A model generated the notes under the pieces. The model saw only the letters and a list, made by a program, of their open reading frames with translations. It did no database searches and had not been told where the DNA came from. A stretch of DNA of 64,000 nt from Pseudescherichia sp031998825 (GTDB lineage: Bacteria; Pseudomonadota; Gammaproteobacteria; Enterobacterales; Enterobacteriaceae), in contig NZ_DAMACX010000016.1 in NCBI RefSeq assembly GCF_031998825.1, positions 1-64,000 on the forward strand. The letters run 5' to 3'. Of the stretch, positions 8,431 through 17,663 are shown in pieces; within the stretch, counting starts at the first letter, position 1, and each line of letters starts with the position of its first letter. The translations under genes and the position numbers were made by a program.

Positions 8431-8859
8431 ATGTCTTTAGAAAAAGTAGTTTACACTGCAAAAGCCAAAGCAACCGGTGGCCGTGACGGCCGTGCAACCT
8501 CCTCTGACGGCGTGCTGGACGTACAGCTGGGCGTACCGAAAGAGATGGGCGGCATGGGCGGCAACGTCACTAACCCAGAGCAGCTGTTTGCTGCGGGTTA
8601 CTCCGCCTGCTTCCTCGGTGCGATGAAATTTGTTGCTGGCCGCGACAAGATCGCCATGCCAAAAGAGGCTTTTGTTGAAGGCGAAGTCGGTATCGGGCCG
8701 CTGCCGACCGGTTTTGGTATCGAAGCTAAGCTGAATATTCACCTGCCGGGTATGGATGCGGCCGAAGCGCAGAAGCTGGTCGACGCAGCGCATATCGTCT
8801 GCCCTTACTCCAACGCCACCCGCAATAACATCGACGTGACGCTGAACATTATCGCCTAA
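8431..8859 (+). CDS. ohr: organic hydroperoxide resistance protein Ohr
   Basis: 142 residues of the Ohr/OsmC family. The two catalytic cysteines are visible: Cys60 in AAGYSACFLGA and Cys124 in HIVCPYSNAT. Ohr is a cytoplasmic thiol peroxidase that reduces lipid and other organic hydroperoxides using lipoylated partners. AGGAA lies about eight bases before the ATG. It follows ohrR with its own palindromic operator. Confidence 0.95.
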   Translation: MSLEKVVYTAKAKATGGRDGRATSSDGVLDVQLGVPKEMGGMGGNVTNPEQLFAAGYSACFLGAMKFVAGRDKIAMPKEAFVEGEVGIGPLPTGFGIEAKLNIHLPGMDAAEAQKLVDAAHIVCPYSNATRNNIDVTLNIIA

Positions 8860-8981
8860 GACGTTCGAAGGCCGGGCGGCGCGGCGCTTGCCTGGCCTAT
8901 AAAAGCACCCCCTCTCTGTGCTACTATGAGCAGATATCACCCGCGGATCTTTCCGCTCTGTTTTTAGCTTGAGATAGCGCT

Positions 8982-9521
8982 ATGTCTTCCAGAATCCTCT
9001 CCACCAATGTCATCGGTATCGACGCGTTTATGCACGATCACGCCCGCGTCCTGACCCAGTCCCGTGAGGGGACGGTGGCCGTTTTTGCTGATAACGCCCC
9101 GGCGTTTTATGCCCTGACGCCTGCGCGGCTGGCCCAGCTGCTGGAACTGGAAGCCCGATTGCAGCGCCCGGCCAGCGATATCGCGCTCGATCAGCAGTTC
9201 TTTAGCGAGCCGACCGACGCACCGCCCAGCGTGCCGATGGGCAAATTTCCGATGTACGCAGGCTGGCAGCCGGACGCCGACTTTCAGCGCCTGGCGGCTC
9301 TGTGGGGCATCGGCCTGAACCAGCCTGTTACCCATGAGGAGCTGGCCTCGTTTGTCACCTACTGGCAGGCGGAGGGCAAAGTGTTTCACCATATGCAGTG
9401 GCAGCAGAAGCTGGCCCGCAGCGTACAGATCGGCCGCGGCAGCCTGAGCGGCGCGGTTAAGCGCGACGTGAATGCCGTCTCCGAGCCGGATAATCAGGTT
9501 CCCCCAGGCTTCAGAGGTTAA
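8982..9521 (+). CDS. dnaT: primosomal protein DnaT
   Basis: 179 residues, the same length as E. coli DnaT. The C-terminal DnaT DNA-binding domain includes KFPMYAGWQPDADFQRLAALWGI. It acts in PriA-directed replication restart, helping load DnaB-DnaC. The dnaC ATG follows two bases after the stop, so the pair is an operon. Confidence 0.95.
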   Translation: MSSRILSTNVIGIDAFMHDHARVLTQSREGTVAVFADNAPAFYALTPARLAQLLELEARLQRPASDIALDQQFFSEPTDAPPSVPMGKFPMYAGWQPDADFQRLAALWGIGLNQPVTHEELASFVTYWQAEGKVFHHMQWQQKLARSVQIGRGSLSGAVKRDVNAVSEPDNQVPPGFRG

Positions 9522-9523
9522 TC

Positions 9524-10261
9524 ATGAAAGACGTCGGCGAAATGATGAAGCGTTTGCAAAAGATGATGCCTGCCCATGTGAAACCGGCGTTTACCACCGG
9601 CGAAGAGCTGCTGGCCTGGCAAAAAGAGCAGGGGGAGATCCGCTCGGCGGCCATCGCCCGCGAAAACCGGGCCATGAAGATGCAGCGTACCTTCAACCGC
9701 TCCGGCATTCGTCCTCTGCATCAGAACTGCTCTTTCGATAACTATAAGGTCGAAAACGAGGGGCAGATGAACGCCCTGAGTAAGGCGCGCCATTACGTCG
9801 AGGAGTTCGACGGCAACATCGCCAGCTTTGTCTTCTCTGGCAAGCCGGGCACCGGCAAAAACCATCTTGCGGCGGCCATCTGCAACGAGCTGCTGCTGCG
9901 CGGGAAGTCGGTGCTGATCATCACCGTGGCCGACATTATGTCCGCCATGAAGGAGACCTTCAGCAGCCGGGAGACCAGCGAAGAGCAGCTGATTAACGAT
10001 CTCAGCATAGTCGATCTGTTGGTGATCGACGAGATCGGCGTTCAGTCGGAGTCTCGCTATGAGAAGGTGATCATCAACCAGATTGTCGATCGCCGCTCCT
10101 CCTCCAAGCGCCCGACCGGCATGCTTACCAATAACAACGTGGCGGACATGACCCGGCTGCTCGGCGAGCGGGTAATGGATCGCATGCGCCTCGGCAACAG
10201 CCTGTGGGTCAATTTTAACTGGGATAGCTACCGCAGCCGCGTGACCGGCAAAGAGTATTAA
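9524..10261 (+). CDS. dnaC: DnaB helicase loader DnaC
   Basis: 245 residues, the same length as E. coli DnaC. Residues 1-60 are the DnaB-binding N-terminal region. An AAA+ domain follows with Walker A GKPGTGKNH near residue 106 (Asn after the Lys, as in E. coli DnaC) and Walker B LLVIDEIG near 165. The Arg-finger region (MDRMRLG) is near the C-terminus. It loads the replicative helicase at oriC and at restart sites. Confidence 0.96.
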   Translation: MKDVGEMMKRLQKMMPAHVKPAFTTGEELLAWQKEQGEIRSAAIARENRAMKMQRTFNRSGIRPLHQNCSFDNYKVENEGQMNALSKARHYVEEFDGNIASFVFSGKPGTGKNHLAAAICNELLLRGKSVLIITVADIMSAMKETFSSRETSEEQLINDLSIVDLLVIDEIGVQSESRYEKVIINQIVDRRSSSKRPTGMLTNNNVADMTRLLGERVMDRMRLGNSLWVNFNWDSYRSRVTGKEY

Positions 10262-10333
10262 GAGCTTTCCTGGCGCGGCCTGCCGGGTGTCCCGTTATAT
10301 ACTGACGCGATTCACCACAACAGGTTATGCCAC

Positions 10334-10834
10334 ATGAAATCAGCTAAACGTTTACTGTGCAGCGTCGCGATTGCCAGCGCCCTGCTCTCTTCTCTCTCTC
10401 ACGCCGCCACCTGGCAGGAGCAGCTGACCAGCGCTGCCAACCAGCTGAGCCAGAACTCAGGTTCGACCACGTCGTCGCAGCAAAGCAATACCTCTATCTC
10501 TGCCCTCGGCAGCCTGCTGAACGGCGGCAACCAGGCGCTGAGCGCCGACACCATGAATAACGCCGCGGGCATCCTGGAGTACTGCGCTAAAAACAAGCTG
10601 GCCTCGGTCACCAGCGCGGAGAATATCAAAAGCCAGGTGCTGGAGAAGCTCGGTCTGAGCGCGCCGGAGCAGAAGGAAGATACCAACTTTATGGATGGGT
10701 TACAGGGGATGCTGAACACCAAAGATGGCGAGCAGCTGAACCTGAATAATATCGGCAGCACGCCGCTGGCGCAGAAGGTGAAAACCAAAGCCTGCGACCT
10801 GGTGCTGAAGCAGGGCATGAACTTCCTCTCCTGA
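10334..10834 (+). CDS. yjjA: YjjA, secreted DUF2501 protein
   Basis: 166 residues with a clear Sec signal peptide (basic MKSAKRLL, hydrophobic core, cleavage after SHA). The mature part is Ser/Gln/Asn-rich at first and then helical, with two Cys (in EYCAKN and KACDLV) that could form a disulfide in the periplasm. It matches E. coli YjjA in place and size. Function unknown; it lies 72 bases after dnaC. Confidence 0.88.
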   Translation: MKSAKRLLCSVAIASALLSSLSHAATWQEQLTSAANQLSQNSGSTTSSQQSNTSISALGSLLNGGNQALSADTMNNAAGILEYCAKNKLASVTSAENIKSQVLEKLGLSAPEQKEDTNFMDGLQGMLNTKDGEQLNLNNIGSTPLAQKVKTKACDLVLKQGMNFLS

Positions 10835-11038
10835 TAGCTCTCCCCCCTGTCGCGCCTGCCCTGATACACAGCAGGCGCGTCTGTCGCATATAAATGAGAC
10901 ATTGCTCATAAAACGCCCCTCTCTAAACCTTTTCTTAATAGAATTCAGGCTTTGTGACGCTAGAATTGCAGCTATGTGAATTCGCCATTAAAGTGTTATT
11001 CCTGCAAAATTCCGGCTGCTGCTATTGAGGATCGACCG

Positions 11039-13330
11039 TTGTCTGAATTTCTCTCTCTTGTCCTGTTTATTGCCTCGATAGCTATCTACTCTCTGAAGGC
11101 AGGCCGCAATACGTGGTGGTTTACCGCCATCCTGGGTGTGCTGGGCCTGTTTGTTGTGCTTAATATTGCCCTCTACGCCAGCGACTACTTTACCGGCGAC
11201 GGCATTAACGATGCAGTGCTCTACACCATCACCAACAGCCTGACCGGCGCGGGCGTCAGCAAGTATATTTTGCCGGGTGTGGCGTTGGTCATCGGCCTGC
11301 TGGCGCTCTTTTTTGCCCTCGGCTGGATCCTGCGCCGTCGCCGCCATCACCCGCTGCACGTCGGCTATAGTCTGCTGGCGCTGCTGCTGGCCCTGGGATC
11401 GGTGGATGCCAGTCCCGCTTTCCGCCAGATCACCGAGCTGGTTAAATCCCAGTCCCGGGCGGGGGATCCGGATTTTGCGGTCTGGTATAAAGAGCCGGCC
11501 AAAAGCATTCCGCAGCCGGCCCTTAACCTGGTCTATATCTATGGCGAGAGCCTGGAGCGTACCTACTTTGACAGCGACGCCTTCCCGGGACTGACGCCGG
11601 AGCTGGGCGCGTTGAAAGATGAGGGGCTGGATTTTACCCATACCGCGCAGCTGCCGGGCACCGACTATACCATTGCCGGGATGGTCGCCTCCCAGTGTGG
11701 CATTCCGCTGTTTGCTCCCTTTGAGGGCAACGCCTCGGCCTCAATGTCGAGCTTCTTCCCGCACAATCTCTGCCTCGGCGATATCCTGAAAAACTCCGGA
11801 TATGAGAACCACTTTGTGCAGGGGGCGAACCTGCGCTTTGCCGGGAAGGATGTGTTTTTAAAATCCCACGGTTTTGACCACCTTATCGGGGCGGAAGAGC
11901 TGAAAGGCCGCGTCGCCGATCCAGCCTACCGCAACGACTGGGGCTTCTACGACGACACCGTGCTGGACGAGGTGTGGCAGCAGTATCAGCAGCTCTCCCA
12001 GAGCGGCAAGCGCTTCTCGCTCTTTGCCCTGACCGTTGATACCCATCACCCGGACGGCTTTGTCTCGCGCAGCTGCGAGCGGAAAAGCTATACCATCGAC
12101 GGGAAAGCGAACCAGTCCTTTAGCGCAGTCACCTGCAGCCAGCAGCATATCGCCGCGCTGATTAATAAGATCAAAGCTTCACCGTGGTTTAAGGATACGG
12201 TGATCGTCGTCTCCTCCGATCATCTGGCGATGAACAACACCGCGTGGAAGTACCTCAGCAAGCAGGATCGCAACAACCTCTTCTTTATCCTGCGCGGCGA
12301 CCAGCCTGCGCAGGACATCATCGGGCTGAAACGCAACACCATGGATAACGGCGCAACCGTGCTGGATATCCTCGGCGGGGATAACTTCCTCGGCCTCGGG
12401 CGCAGCAGCCTTTCCGGCCAGTCCCTCTCCCAGTCGTTCCTCAATATGAAGGAGAAGGTGCTGGCGTGGAAGCCGGATATCATCCGCCTGTGGAACTTCC
12501 CGAAAGAGATGAAGGATTTCACCGTTGAGCGCGATAAAGAGACGATCGCCTTCTCCGGCAGTCGGTTCCGCCTGCCGCTGCTGATCCGCGTCTCGGACCA
12601 GCGCGTAGAGCCGCTGCCGGAGAGCGAATACTCTGCGCCGCTGCGCTTCCAGCTGGCCGATTTCGCACCACGAGATAACTTTGTCTGGATCGACCGCTGC
12701 TACAAGATGGCGCAAATGTGGGCCCAGCAGCTGGCGCTCTCCACCGACTGGTGCGTTTCACAGGGTCAGCTGGGCGGCCAGCAAACGGTGCAGCACGTCG
12801 ATAGCGCACAGTGGCAAGGCAAAACCGCGTTTAAAGATACGGTCATCGACAGCGCCCGCTATCAGCGCAACGTGGATATGCTGAAGGTGGTGGATAATGA
12901 CGTTCGCTATAAGGCAGACAGCTTTATCTTCAACGTGGCGGGCGCGCCGGAAGAGGTGAAGCAGTTTAGCGGCATCTCTCGCCCGGAGAGCTGGGGGCGC
13001 TGGTCCAACGCGCAGCTGGGTGAAGAGGTGAAGATTGAGTACAACGCGCCGCTGCCGGAGAATTTCGATCTGGTTATCACTGCTAAAGCCTATGGCCCGA
13101 ACGCCAACAAACCGATCCCGGTGCGGATAGGTGATAGTGAGCAGACACTAACTTTAGGCAACGAGGTCTCTACCACCACGCTGCGGTTCCATAACCCGTC
13201 GCATAGCAATACGCTGACGATTGTGCCGCCGGATCCGCAGTCAACCAACGAAGGGAATATTCTCGGCCACTCGCCGCGCAGGTTAGGGATTGGGATGGTG
13301 GAGATTAAAGTAGTAAAAACCGAGGGCTAG
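11039..13330 (+). CDS. opgB: phosphoglycerol transferase I OpgB (MdoB)
   Basis: 763 residues from a TTG start, identical in length to E. coli OpgB, whose N-terminus (MSELLSFALFLAS) aligns with LSEFLSLVLFIAS here. An AGG lies nine bases upstream. The ATG/GTG-led longer frame starting at 10976 would add 21 unconserved residues. Four N-terminal membrane helices precede a periplasmic sulfatase-fold catalytic domain with the motifs YGESLERTYFD, DYTIAGMVASQCG, DTHHPDG and SSDHLAMN. It moves phosphoglycerol from phosphatidylglycerol to membrane-derived (osmoregulated periplasmic) glucans. Confidence 0.95.
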   Translation: MSEFLSLVLFIASIAIYSLKAGRNTWWFTAILGVLGLFVVLNIALYASDYFTGDGINDAVLYTITNSLTGAGVSKYILPGVALVIGLLALFFALGWILRRRRHHPLHVGYSLLALLLALGSVDASPAFRQITELVKSQSRAGDPDFAVWYKEPAKSIPQPALNLVYIYGESLERTYFDSDAFPGLTPELGALKDEGLDFTHTAQLPGTDYTIAGMVASQCGIPLFAPFEGNASASMSSFFPHNLCLGDILKNSGYENHFVQGANLRFAGKDVFLKSHGFDHLIGAEELKGRVADPAYRNDWGFYDDTVLDEVWQQYQQLSQSGKRFSLFALTVDTHHPDGFVSRSCERKSYTIDGKANQSFSAVTCSQQHIAALINKIKASPWFKDTVIVVSSDHLAMNNTAWKYLSKQDRNNLFFILRGDQPAQDIIGLKRNTMDNGATVLDILGGDNFLGLGRSSLSGQSLSQSFLNMKEKVLAWKPDIIRLWNFPKEMKDFTVERDKETIAFSGSRFRLPLLIRVSDQRVEPLPESEYSAPLRFQLADFAPRDNFVWIDRCYKMAQMWAQQLALSTDWCVSQGQLGGQQTVQHVDSAQWQGKTAFKDTVIDSARYQRNVDMLKVVDNDVRYKADSFIFNVAGAPEEVKQFSGISRPESWGRWSNAQLGEEVKIEYNAPLPENFDLVITAKAYGPNANKPIPVRIGDSEQTLTLGNEVSTTTLRFHNPSHSNTLTIVPPDPQSTNEGNILGHSPRRLGIGMVEIKVVKTEG

Positions 13331-13344
13331 CGGTTTGGTGTGAG

Positions 13345-13417
13345 TAGGCCGGGTAAGCGCAGCGCCACCCGGCGTTACCGTAATGCCGGGTGGCGGCTCT
13401 CGCCTGACCCGGCCTAC
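13345..13417. repeat. pair of REP (BIME) elements between opgB and tsr
   Basis: Two oppositely oriented GC-rich REP units: GTAGGCCGGGTAAGCGCAGC...CACCCGGC at 13345-13373 and GCCGGGTGGCGGCT...ACCCGGCCTAC at 13385-13417. They sit between convergent stops, the usual place for enterobacterial REPs, and can fold into a long hairpin that also ends transcripts. Confidence 0.8.
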
Positions 13418-13439
13418 GGTCCTACGATGCTGCTACAGC

Positions 13440-15107
13440 TTAGAACGTTTCCCAGTTATCGCCTGCGTCGGCGACTGCCGGTTTGCGGGTCGCCAGCGGC
13501 GCAGCGGCTTTGGCGATGATAGCCTGGTCGCGGGCCTCTTTACGCTGATCCTGCATAATGCGGAACACCGCTACGGCCTGGGTCAGACGGCTCGCCTGCT
13601 CTTCCAGCGCGGCGGCGGCGGCGGCAGACTCCTGCACCAGCGAGGCGTTCTGCTGGGTAACGCGATCCATCTCGGCAACGGCCAGACCCACCTGGTCGAT
13701 ACCGCGGCTCTGCTCGTCGGAAGCGGAGGCGATTTCGCCCATAATGTCCGTTACGCGGGTAACTGCATTAACGATCTCATCCATGGTTTCACCGGCGCTC
13801 TCTACCAGGGTTGAACCCAGCTCGACGCGGCCTACGGAGTCTTCGATCAGGCTCTTAATTTCGCGAGCGGCCTGGGCACTGCGCTGGGCCAGGTTACGCA
13901 CTTCCCCTGCTACCACCGCAAAGCCACGACCCTGCTCACCGGCACGCGCCGCTTCTACCGCTGCGTTCAGCGCCAGGATGTTGGTCTGGAAAGCGATACC
14001 GTCGATCACGCTGATGATGTCAGCGATTTTCTGCGAGCTGCCAGCGATGTCGCGCATGGTCTGCACCACGTTATCCACCACTTTACCACCCTTCTGCGCG
14101 GTCTCAGAGGCGCTGAGCGCCAGATGGCTGGCCTGACGGGCGTTTTCGGCGTTCTGCTTCACGGTCGCAGTCAGCTCTTCCATGCTGGCAGCGGTCTCTT
14201 CCAGGGAGGCAGCCTGCTGCTCGGTACGGGAGGAGAGATCGTTGTTGCCCATCGCAATTTCGCTTGCGCCGCTATAGATCTCGTTCGCACCGGTACGCAC
14301 GGTACCTACGGTACGCATCAGCTCACCCTGCATGTGGCGCAGGCTTTCCGCCAGCTGGCCCATCTCGTTGGCACCGTGCACGTCGATCTTCTGCACCAGA
14401 TCGCCACCGGCGATATGGCGGATGCTCTCCACCAGACGGTTGAGCGGGGAGATCAGCACGTTTTTAATACCGAACCAGACGGCAACAATCACCGCCAGCA
14501 CTGCCAGCAGCACGCCAACAATGATCCAGATAGCCATGCTATAGGAGCTGTTGTTGTCCGCAACGGCGAGGTCGTACAGCTGGTCATTTTGCTGCAGGAA
14601 CTCAACGTACTGTTTCTCGAACGCGTCCTGGTAGCCCTGGGTCGGCTGGTCAAAGAACTCGTTGATTTTGCCTGCGCCCAGCAGCTGGATAAGTTCAGCC
14701 AGCGCACCGTGGTAGATATCGTACTGGCGCTTGATTTCCTGAGTTACAGCTTCGTTCTGGCGCGGATCGTGCGGCAGAGTCTGGTACTCATTCCAGTGCA
14801 GCTCCGCCTGCTTCAGGGAGACGCTGGCAGTCTGCATCAGCTCGGCGACGGTGGTGCCGCTGCCGATGTTGTTCTGATCCATCATGTAGCGGATCCCGGC
14901 ACGGTTAAGCGTGTTACGGGTCTGCAGCAGGGCAACCCAGCTGCCGTTAAGCGTAGACTGCTGCTCACGGATGGTTTGCAGAACGGTGAAGTTGTCTTTG
15001 TCGTGTTTCAGCGCGTTGAAGAACAGACCGCCGGAGGTGATTTGTAACAGGCCAAATAGTGCAAGGACCAGAAGTAAACTGGTCACAATTTTGATACGGT
15101 TCAACAT
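13440..15107 (-). CDS. tsr: serine chemoreceptor Tsr (methyl-accepting chemotaxis protein)
   Basis: 555 residues (E. coli Tsr 551). Two membrane helices (about residues 8-30 and 190-212) bracket a periplasmic four-helix ligand domain. Then come a HAMP domain and the cytoplasmic signalling hairpin with the conserved tip (GIAFQTNILALNAAVEAARAGEQG). The methylation helices contain Gln/Glu pairs, and the protein ends in NWETF, the CheR/CheB tether. It senses serine and related cues. The assignment to Tsr rests on position beside btsT and opgB plus overall similarity. A sigma-28 promoter is visible upstream. Confidence 0.93.
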   Translation of the reverse strand: MLNRIKIVTSLLLVLALFGLLQITSGGLFFNALKHDKDNFTVLQTIREQQSTLNGSWVALLQTRNTLNRAGIRYMMDQNNIGSGTTVAELMQTASVSLKQAELHWNEYQTLPHDPRQNEAVTQEIKRQYDIYHGALAELIQLLGAGKINEFFDQPTQGYQDAFEKQYVEFLQQNDQLYDLAVADNNSSYSMAIWIIVGVLLAVLAVIVAVWFGIKNVLISPLNRLVESIRHIAGGDLVQKIDVHGANEMGQLAESLRHMQGELMRTVGTVRTGANEIYSGASEIAMGNNDLSSRTEQQAASLEETAASMEELTATVKQNAENARQASHLALSASETAQKGGKVVDNVVQTMRDIAGSSQKIADIISVIDGIAFQTNILALNAAVEAARAGEQGRGFAVVAGEVRNLAQRSAQAAREIKSLIEDSVGRVELGSTLVESAGETMDEIVNAVTRVTDIMGEIASASDEQSRGIDQVGLAVAEMDRVTQQNASLVQESAAAAAALEEQASRLTQAVAVFRIMQDQRKEARDQAIIAKAAAPLATRKPAVADAGDNWETF

Positions 15108-15137
15108 GTTTTCTCATTCCTTTAGAGGGATAACAGT

Positions 15138-15164
15138 TTTTCGGCCTGGAACAGGAAAACTTTA
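15138..15164 (-). promoter_or_regulatory. sigma-28 (FliA) promoter of tsr
   Basis: Read on the minus strand: TAAAGTTT, an 11-base spacer, then GCCGAAAA. The -35 matches the FliA consensus (TAAAGTTT) exactly, the spacing is the normal 11, and the -10 differs in one base from GCCGATAA. It ends about 30 bases before the tsr ATG. Confidence 0.8.
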
Positions 15165-15217
15165 CCGAATAGTTGTGCGTTGCGACGTGGTCTGGCCTGC
15201 TGGCTTAGCTCTTAGCC

Positions 15218-15235
15218 AGTGATCCACATCACACT
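15218..15235. promoter_or_regulatory. CRP site between tsr and btsT
   Basis: AGTGATCCACATCACACT matches the CRP half-sites TGTGA-N6-TCACA at nine of ten positions. It lies in the divergent tsr/btsT region; E. coli btsT (yjiY) is CRP-activated, so it more likely serves btsT. Confidence 0.6.
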
Positions 15236-15261
15236 CTTTTTCCCGTTCACGCCCCGTTAAA

Positions 15262-15290
15262 ACCGCTTATCGCTCCCCTGCGACCGCTCA
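15262..15290 (+). promoter_or_regulatory. BtsR (YehT) binding site, direct repeats upstream of btsT
   Basis: ACCGCTTA (15262-15269) and ACCGCTCA (15283-15290) are two direct repeats separated by exactly 13 bases. This is the ACC(G/A)CT(C/T)A-N13-ACC(G/A)CT(C/T)A pattern described for the LytTR-type regulator BtsR at the E. coli yjiY promoter. It lies about 130 bases before the btsT ATG. Confidence 0.75.
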
Positions 15291-15418
15291 CCCCTCACAT
15301 TCTACCGCTCGGCCACTTATTGCCCGTTTTCTGCTCGCCGTTTGCCATGATCCTCAGGGAAAATTTATCAATTTAACGCCCCTACTCCTGTAATCTTTGT
15401 CATATAGCCAGGTCTGAT

Positions 15419-17569
15419 ATGGATAATAAAAAGCTACTCAAGCACGTACCCTGGATGATCCTTGGGATCATCGGTGCTTTCTGTCTGGCGGTTGTCGCCT
15501 TACGGCGGGGTGAAAGCGTAAGCGCCCTGTGGATCGTCGTCGCGTCGGTCTCCGTTTACCTTGTCGCCTACCGCTACTACAGCCTCTACATCGCGCAGAA
15601 GGTCATGAAGCTCGACCCGACCCGCGCTACCCCGGCGGTCATTAACAATGACGGTCTGAACTATGTCCCGACCAACCGTAACGTACTGTTTGGCCACCAT
15701 TTTGCCGCTATCGCTGGGGCAGGTCCGCTGGTCGGCCCGGTGCTGGCCGCGCAGATGGGCTACCTGCCCGGCACGCTGTGGCTGTTGGCGGGCGTGGTAC
15801 TAGCCGGTGCGGTACAGGACTTTATGGTGCTGTTTATCTCCTCTCGCCGTAACGGCGCTTCTCTCGGGGAGATGATCAAAGAGGAGATGGGTCCGGTACC
15901 GGGTACGATCGCCCTCTTCGGCTGCTTCCTGATCATGATTATCATCCTCGCCGTGCTGGCGCTGATCGTCGTTAAGGCGTTGGCGGAAAGCCCATGGGGG
16001 GTCTTCACCGTCTGCTCCACCGTGCCGATCGCCCTGTTTATGGGGATCTACATGCGATTCCTGCGCCCAGGCCGCGTGGGCGAAGTGTCGGTGATTGGTA
16101 TCGTGCTGCTGGTGGCGTCCATCTACTTCGGCGGCGTGATTGCGGCCGACCCGTACTGGGGCCCGGCACTGACCTTCAAAGACACCACCATCACCTTTAC
16201 CCTGATTGGCTATGCGTTTGTCTCCGCCCTGCTGCCGGTGTGGCTGATCCTCGCCCCGCGTGACTACCTGGCGACCTTCCTGAAGATCGGCGTGATCGTC
16301 GGCCTGGCGATTGGCATCGTGATCCTCAACCCAGAGCTGAAGATGCCAGCCATGACCCAGTACATTGACGGTACCGGTCCGCTGTGGAAAGGCGCGCTCT
16401 TCCCGTTCCTGTTTATCACTATCGCCTGTGGCGCCGTCTCCGGCTTCCATGCGCTGATCGCCTCCGGCACCACGCCGAAGCTGCTGGCCTGTGAAACCGA
16501 CGCCCGCTTTATCGGCTACGGCGCGATGCTGATGGAGTCCTTCGTGGCGATTATGGCGCTGGTGGCGGCCTCGATTATCGAGCCGGGCCTCTACTTTGCC
16601 ATGAACACCCCGCCTGCCGGTCTGGGCATCGTGATGCCGAACCTGCACGAGCTGGGCGGCGCGAACGCCCCGGCGATCATGGCGCAGCTACAAGACGTCA
16701 CCGCTCATGCGGCCGCTACGGTCAGCTCCTGGGGCTTTGTCATCTCCCCTGAACAGATCCTGCAAACCGCGAAGGATATCGGCGAGCCGTCCGTGCTGAA
16801 CCGTGCCGGTGGTGCGCCGACGCTGGCGGTAGGTATCGCCCATGTATTCCACAAAATCCTGCCGTGGGCGGACATGGGCTTCTGGTACCACTTCGGTATT
16901 CTGTTCGAAGCGCTGTTTATCCTGACTGCGCTGGATGCCGGGACCCGCTCCGGCCGCTTTATGCTCCAGGATCTGCTGGGTAACTTCGTGCCGTTCCTGA
17001 AGAAAACCGACTCTCTGGTCGCGGGCATTATCGGTACCGCAGGCTGCGTCGGCCTCTGGGGCTACCTGCTCTATCAGGGCGTGGTCGATCCGCTGGGTGG
17101 CGTGAAGAGTCTGTGGCCGCTGTTCGGCATCTCCAACCAGATGCTGGCCGCCGTGGCGCTGGTGCTGGGTACCGTGGTGCTGATTAAGATGCAGCGTACC
17201 AAATACATCTGGGTGACCGTGGTTCCGGCCGTCTGGCTGCTGATCTGCACCACCTGGGCGCTAGGGCTGAAGCTGTTTAGCGACAACCCGCAGATGGAAG
17301 GCTTCTTCTACATGGCGAACCAGTACAAAGCGCGTATTGCCGCCGGTGGTGAGCTGACCGCCCAGGAAGTGGCGAACATGAACCACATCGTCGTCAACAA
17401 CTATACCAACGCCGGGCTGAGCATCCTCTTCCTGGTGGTGGTTTACAGCATCATCTTCTACGGCTTTAAAACCTGGATGAAGACCCGCAGCAGCACGGTG
17501 CGCACGGATAAAGAGACCCCGTACGTACCGGTGCCGGAGGGCGGCGTGAAGACCTCTTCACACCACTAG
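15419..17569 (+). CDS. btsT: pyruvate:H+ symporter BtsT (YjiY), CstA family
   Basis: 716 residues, the E. coli BtsT length, with about 17-18 membrane segments. Family blocks seen include FGHHFAAIAGAGPLVGPVLAAQ near residue 90, the ALDAGTRSGRFMLQD loop and WPLFGISNQMLA. It imports pyruvate under the BtsS/BtsR two-component system; the matching BtsR direct repeats and a CRP site are present upstream. yjiX and yjiA follow, as in E. coli, although a terminator-like hairpin stands between. Confidence 0.95.
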   Translation: MDNKKLLKHVPWMILGIIGAFCLAVVALRRGESVSALWIVVASVSVYLVAYRYYSLYIAQKVMKLDPTRATPAVINNDGLNYVPTNRNVLFGHHFAAIAGAGPLVGPVLAAQMGYLPGTLWLLAGVVLAGAVQDFMVLFISSRRNGASLGEMIKEEMGPVPGTIALFGCFLIMIIILAVLALIVVKALAESPWGVFTVCSTVPIALFMGIYMRFLRPGRVGEVSVIGIVLLVASIYFGGVIAADPYWGPALTFKDTTITFTLIGYAFVSALLPVWLILAPRDYLATFLKIGVIVGLAIGIVILNPELKMPAMTQYIDGTGPLWKGALFPFLFITIACGAVSGFHALIASGTTPKLLACETDARFIGYGAMLMESFVAIMALVAASIIEPGLYFAMNTPPAGLGIVMPNLHELGGANAPAIMAQLQDVTAHAAATVSSWGFVISPEQILQTAKDIGEPSVLNRAGGAPTLAVGIAHVFHKILPWADMGFWYHFGILFEALFILTALDAGTRSGRFMLQDLLGNFVPFLKKTDSLVAGIIGTAGCVGLWGYLLYQGVVDPLGGVKSLWPLFGISNQMLAAVALVLGTVVLIKMQRTKYIWVTVVPAVWLLICTTWALGLKLFSDNPQMEGFFYMANQYKARIAAGGELTAQEVANMNHIVVNNYTNAGLSILFLVVVYSIIFYGFKTWMKTRSSTVRTDKETPYVPVPEGGVKTSSHH

Positions 17570-17582
17570 TCGTTAACGGAAC

Positions 17583-17612
17583 GCCGGATGGCGCTGCGCT
17601 TATCCGGCCTAC
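17583..17612. repeat. REP element downstream of btsT
   Basis: GCCGGATGGCGCTGCGCTTATCCGGCCTAC is a single REP unit with the usual self-complementary arms (GCCGGAT...ATCCGGC). It sits just after the btsT stop. Confidence 0.8.
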
Positions 17613-17620
17613 GTTTCTCG

Positions 17621-17645
17621 GCCCGGCAATGCTGCCGGGCTTTTT
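17621..17645 (+). terminator. Rho-independent terminator between btsT and yjiX
   Basis: An eight-base perfect stem (GCCCGGCA / TGCCGGGC, loop ATGC) is followed at once by five T. It ends 18 bases before the yjiX ATG, so yjiX-yjiA would be expressed by read-through or from another start. Confidence 0.75.
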
Positions 17646-17663
17646 CAATTTCTGGATGGCATT

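Noticed and set aside
8869..8900. GC-rich repeat after ohr resembling a REP element
   Set aside because: It shares AGGCCGGGCGG and CCTGGCCT ends with REPs but deviates in both arms, so it is not listed as a firm feature.
14124..15047. 307-residue open frame on the plus strand across tsr
   Set aside because: It is the antisense shadow of a well-conserved chemoreceptor gene in GC-rich DNA, with no domain and no ribosome site.
15800..16648. 282-residue minus-strand frame inside btsT
   Set aside because: Low-complexity His/Gln/Arg-rich product typical of reading the complement of a membrane-protein gene.
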